Source: Streptomyces sp. col6
GTDB lineage: Bacteria > Actinomycetota > Actinomycetes > Streptomycetales > Streptomycetaceae
Assembly: GCF_008042035.1 (NCBI RefSeq)
Contig: NZ_RDBL01000010.1
Span: forward strand, 1 to 64,000
Length of the DNA stretch: 64,000 nt
Direction: 5' to 3'
A model generated the notes under the pieces. It made no database searches. It was given only the letters and a program-made list of their open reading frames with translations, and was not told where the DNA came from. Each line of letters starts with the position of its first letter. Positions within the stretch are counted from its first letter, which is position 1. A program made the translations under genes and the position numbers. This document shows positions 62,782 through 64,000 of this stretch, piece after piece.

Positions 62782-63842
62782 ACGGCACGGAGTTGAAAGC
62801 ATCGGTCACGGGGGGCGTCCGCGTCGGCGGTGTCTCGTTCGTCTGGCGGCCCTGGCTCGTCCTGGTCACCCTGCTGCTCGCCGCGGCGGCGTTCCTGGTG
62901 TTCTGCCTGTCCATCGGCGTCGGCGACTTCCCGATAGGCCTGTCCCGGGTGGTCGCCACCATCCTCGGCCGGGGCGAACAGGTCGACGAGTTCGTCATCA
63001 TGGACCTGCGGATGCCGCGCGCCCTGGCCGGCGTCGTCGTGGGCGTCGCGCTCGGGGTGTCCGGTGCCATCACCCAGTCCGTCGCGCGCAACCCCCTCGC
63101 AAGCCCCGACATCCTCGGCATCACCGGGGGCGCCAGTGCGGTCGCCGTGTTCCTGGTGACGGTCTCGGGCGGGGCCGCCACGGCGGTCACGAACTCCGTG
63201 GGTCTGTCGGCGGCGGCGCTCCTGGGCGGTCTCGGCACGGGGCTGATGGTGTACTTCCTGGCCTGGCGGCGCGGGATCGACGGCTTCCGGCTCATCCTCA
63301 TCGGCATCTCGGTGAGCGCGGCGATGGAGGCGATCACGACCTGGCTCCTGACGTCGGCCGACATCCGGGACGTGGCACGGGCCCAGGCCTGGCTGGTCGG
63401 TTCCCTGGACAACCGGTCGTGGGGCGAGGTCCGGGTGGCGCTCTGGTGCACCCTCGTCCTGCTGGCCTTGGTGGTCTGCCTCGCCTTCCAGTTCAAGCCG
63501 TTGCACCTCGGGGACGAGGTCGCGGCGGGGCTCGGCGTCCGGTTCAACAGGGTGCGGGCCGTCATGCTGCTGTGCGCGGTCCTGCTGGCCGCCTCCGCGG
63601 TGAGCGCGGCGGGCCCCGTGCCCTTCGTCGCGCTCGTCGCGCCGCAGGTGGCGATGCGTATCGCGAGACACCCGACGCCGCCGATGGCCGCCTCCGGCCT
63701 GGTGGGCGCGCTGCTGCTGACCGGTTCCGACCTGATCGCGCGCACGGCCCTGCCCGACGGCCTGCCGGTCGGTGTGGTGACCGCCGCGATCGGCGGACCC
63801 TTCCTGGTGTACCTGCTGGTCCGGGCGAACCTCAGCAAATGA
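62778..63842 (+). CDS. FecCD-family siderophore permease (importer 3, second)
   Basis: A 354-aa partner permease. [30 protein letters not shown] is the signature and GDEVAAGLGVRFNRVRAVM the loop. ATG 62778 has AGGAG in the previous gene and overlaps its stop (ATGA). Its own stop overlaps the ATPase start. Confidence 0.92.
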   Translation: MNGTELKASVTGGVRVGGVSFVWRPWLVLVTLLLAAAAFLVFCLSIGVGDFPIGLSRVVATILGRGEQVDEFVIMDLRMPRALAGVVVGVALGVSGAITQSVARNPLASPDILGITGGASAVAVFLVTVSGGAATAVTNSVGLSAAALLGGLGTGLMVYFLAWRRGIDGFRLILIGISVSAAMEAITTWLLTSADIRDVARAQAWLVGSLDNRSWGEVRVALWCTLVLLALVVCLAFQFKPLHLGDEVAAGLGVRFNRVRAVMLLCAVLLAASAVSAAGPVPFVALVAPQVAMRIARHPTPPMAASGLVGALLLTGSDLIARTALPDGLPVGVVTAAIGGPFLVYLLVRANLSK

Positions 63843-64000
63843 CAGACGAGTCGGACAACCCGAGCAGAGGGGGGCCAGTGGCCGCGCATCTCACCACCAC
63901 CGGAACCAAGGCGGTGGGCGGCGACGCCCCACGGCTTGCCGCCAGGGGCATCAGGGTCGGCTACGGCGGCCGGACGGTCATCGACGGCCTCGACGTCGAG
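63839..64000 (+). CDS. ABC ATPase of importer 3 (partial, runs off the edge)
   Basis: The first 54 codons of an ATPase whose ATG overlaps the permease stop (ATGA). The sequence reaches RLAARGIRVGYGGRTVIDGL, the strand before Walker A in FepC-type proteins. A longer than usual N-terminus of about 32 residues (Ser/Gly/Thr-rich) precedes it. Identity is inferred mainly from position and this first strand. Confidence 0.82.
   Translation, partial: MTDESDNPSRGGPVAAHLTTTGTKAVGGDAPRLAARGIRVGYGGRTVIDGLDVE

Overview
The window is about 72-75% GC, with GC-rich third codon positions, GTG/TTG starts, many 4-nt stop/start overlaps, Tat and lipoprotein exports, LacI/GntR-controlled sugar importers and DmdR/IdeR-type iron boxes. 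This points to a Streptomyces or a very close actinomycete chromosome. I see no tRNA, rRNA, insertion sequence, prophage or CRISPR array.

Layout. (1) 1-4304: a sugar ABC importer (binding lipoprotein and two permeases, no ATPase) on the minus strand, divergent from a HutC-type GntR regulator, with the start of a next gene at the left edge. (2) 4468-8637: an odd Tat-signal/WYL-tail chimera, a universal stress protein, a SAV_915-like protein, a second-type diaminopimelate decarboxylase and a LacI regulator. (3) 8855-18046: a beta-glucan/cellobiose locus with a GH1 beta-glucosidase, a CebEFG-like importer, a divergent LacI regulator, a secreted GH6 cellulase and a secreted GH16 glucanase. They are tied together by TGGGAGCGCTCCCA-like operators. 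(4) 18111-31707: a Tat alpha/beta-hydrolase, DUF1345 membrane protein, Dyp peroxidase, ClpC-like AAA+ protein, a 58-aa protein coupled to a YdeP-type molybdoenzyme, a CitA/CitB-type two-component pair and a sulfonate/nitrate/thiamine-precursor-type ABC importer. (5) 31882-35887: a complete iron-siderophore ABC importer behind an iron box. (6) 36013-40664: a small secreted four-cysteine protein, an acyl-CoA dehydrogenase/oxidase, a methyltransferase with divergent TetR, and a PlsC-type acyltransferase. (7) 40811-64000 (continuing past the edge): an iron-regulated NRPS siderophore cluster.

The siderophore cluster has isochorismate synthase, a stand-alone aryl carrier protein, a siderophore-interacting reductase, a second full ABC importer, a 3,322-aa NRPS (C-A-T-E-C-A-T-E-C), an MFS exporter, a formyltransferase, an L-ornithine N5-monooxygenase and a third ABC importer. 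Together these predict a mixed aryl (catecholate or salicylate)/N-formyl-N-hydroxyornithine peptide siderophore with two D-residues, resembling in outline the mirubactin/chlorocatechelin type. The aryl-acid activating enzyme, the isochorismate-processing enzymes, an MbtH protein and a thioesterase are not in the window. The NRPS ends in a condensation domain instead of a release domain. Six iron boxes mark the promoters of importer 1, the synthase, the carrier protein, importer 2, the formyltransferase and the monooxygenase.

The most interesting points are the terminal condensation domain and incomplete aryl-acid pathway of the NRPS cluster, the three siderophore importers in 32 kb, the rearranged ceb-like regulon, the Tat/WYL chimera, and the ClpC-like protein that lacks a visible ClpP-docking loop.
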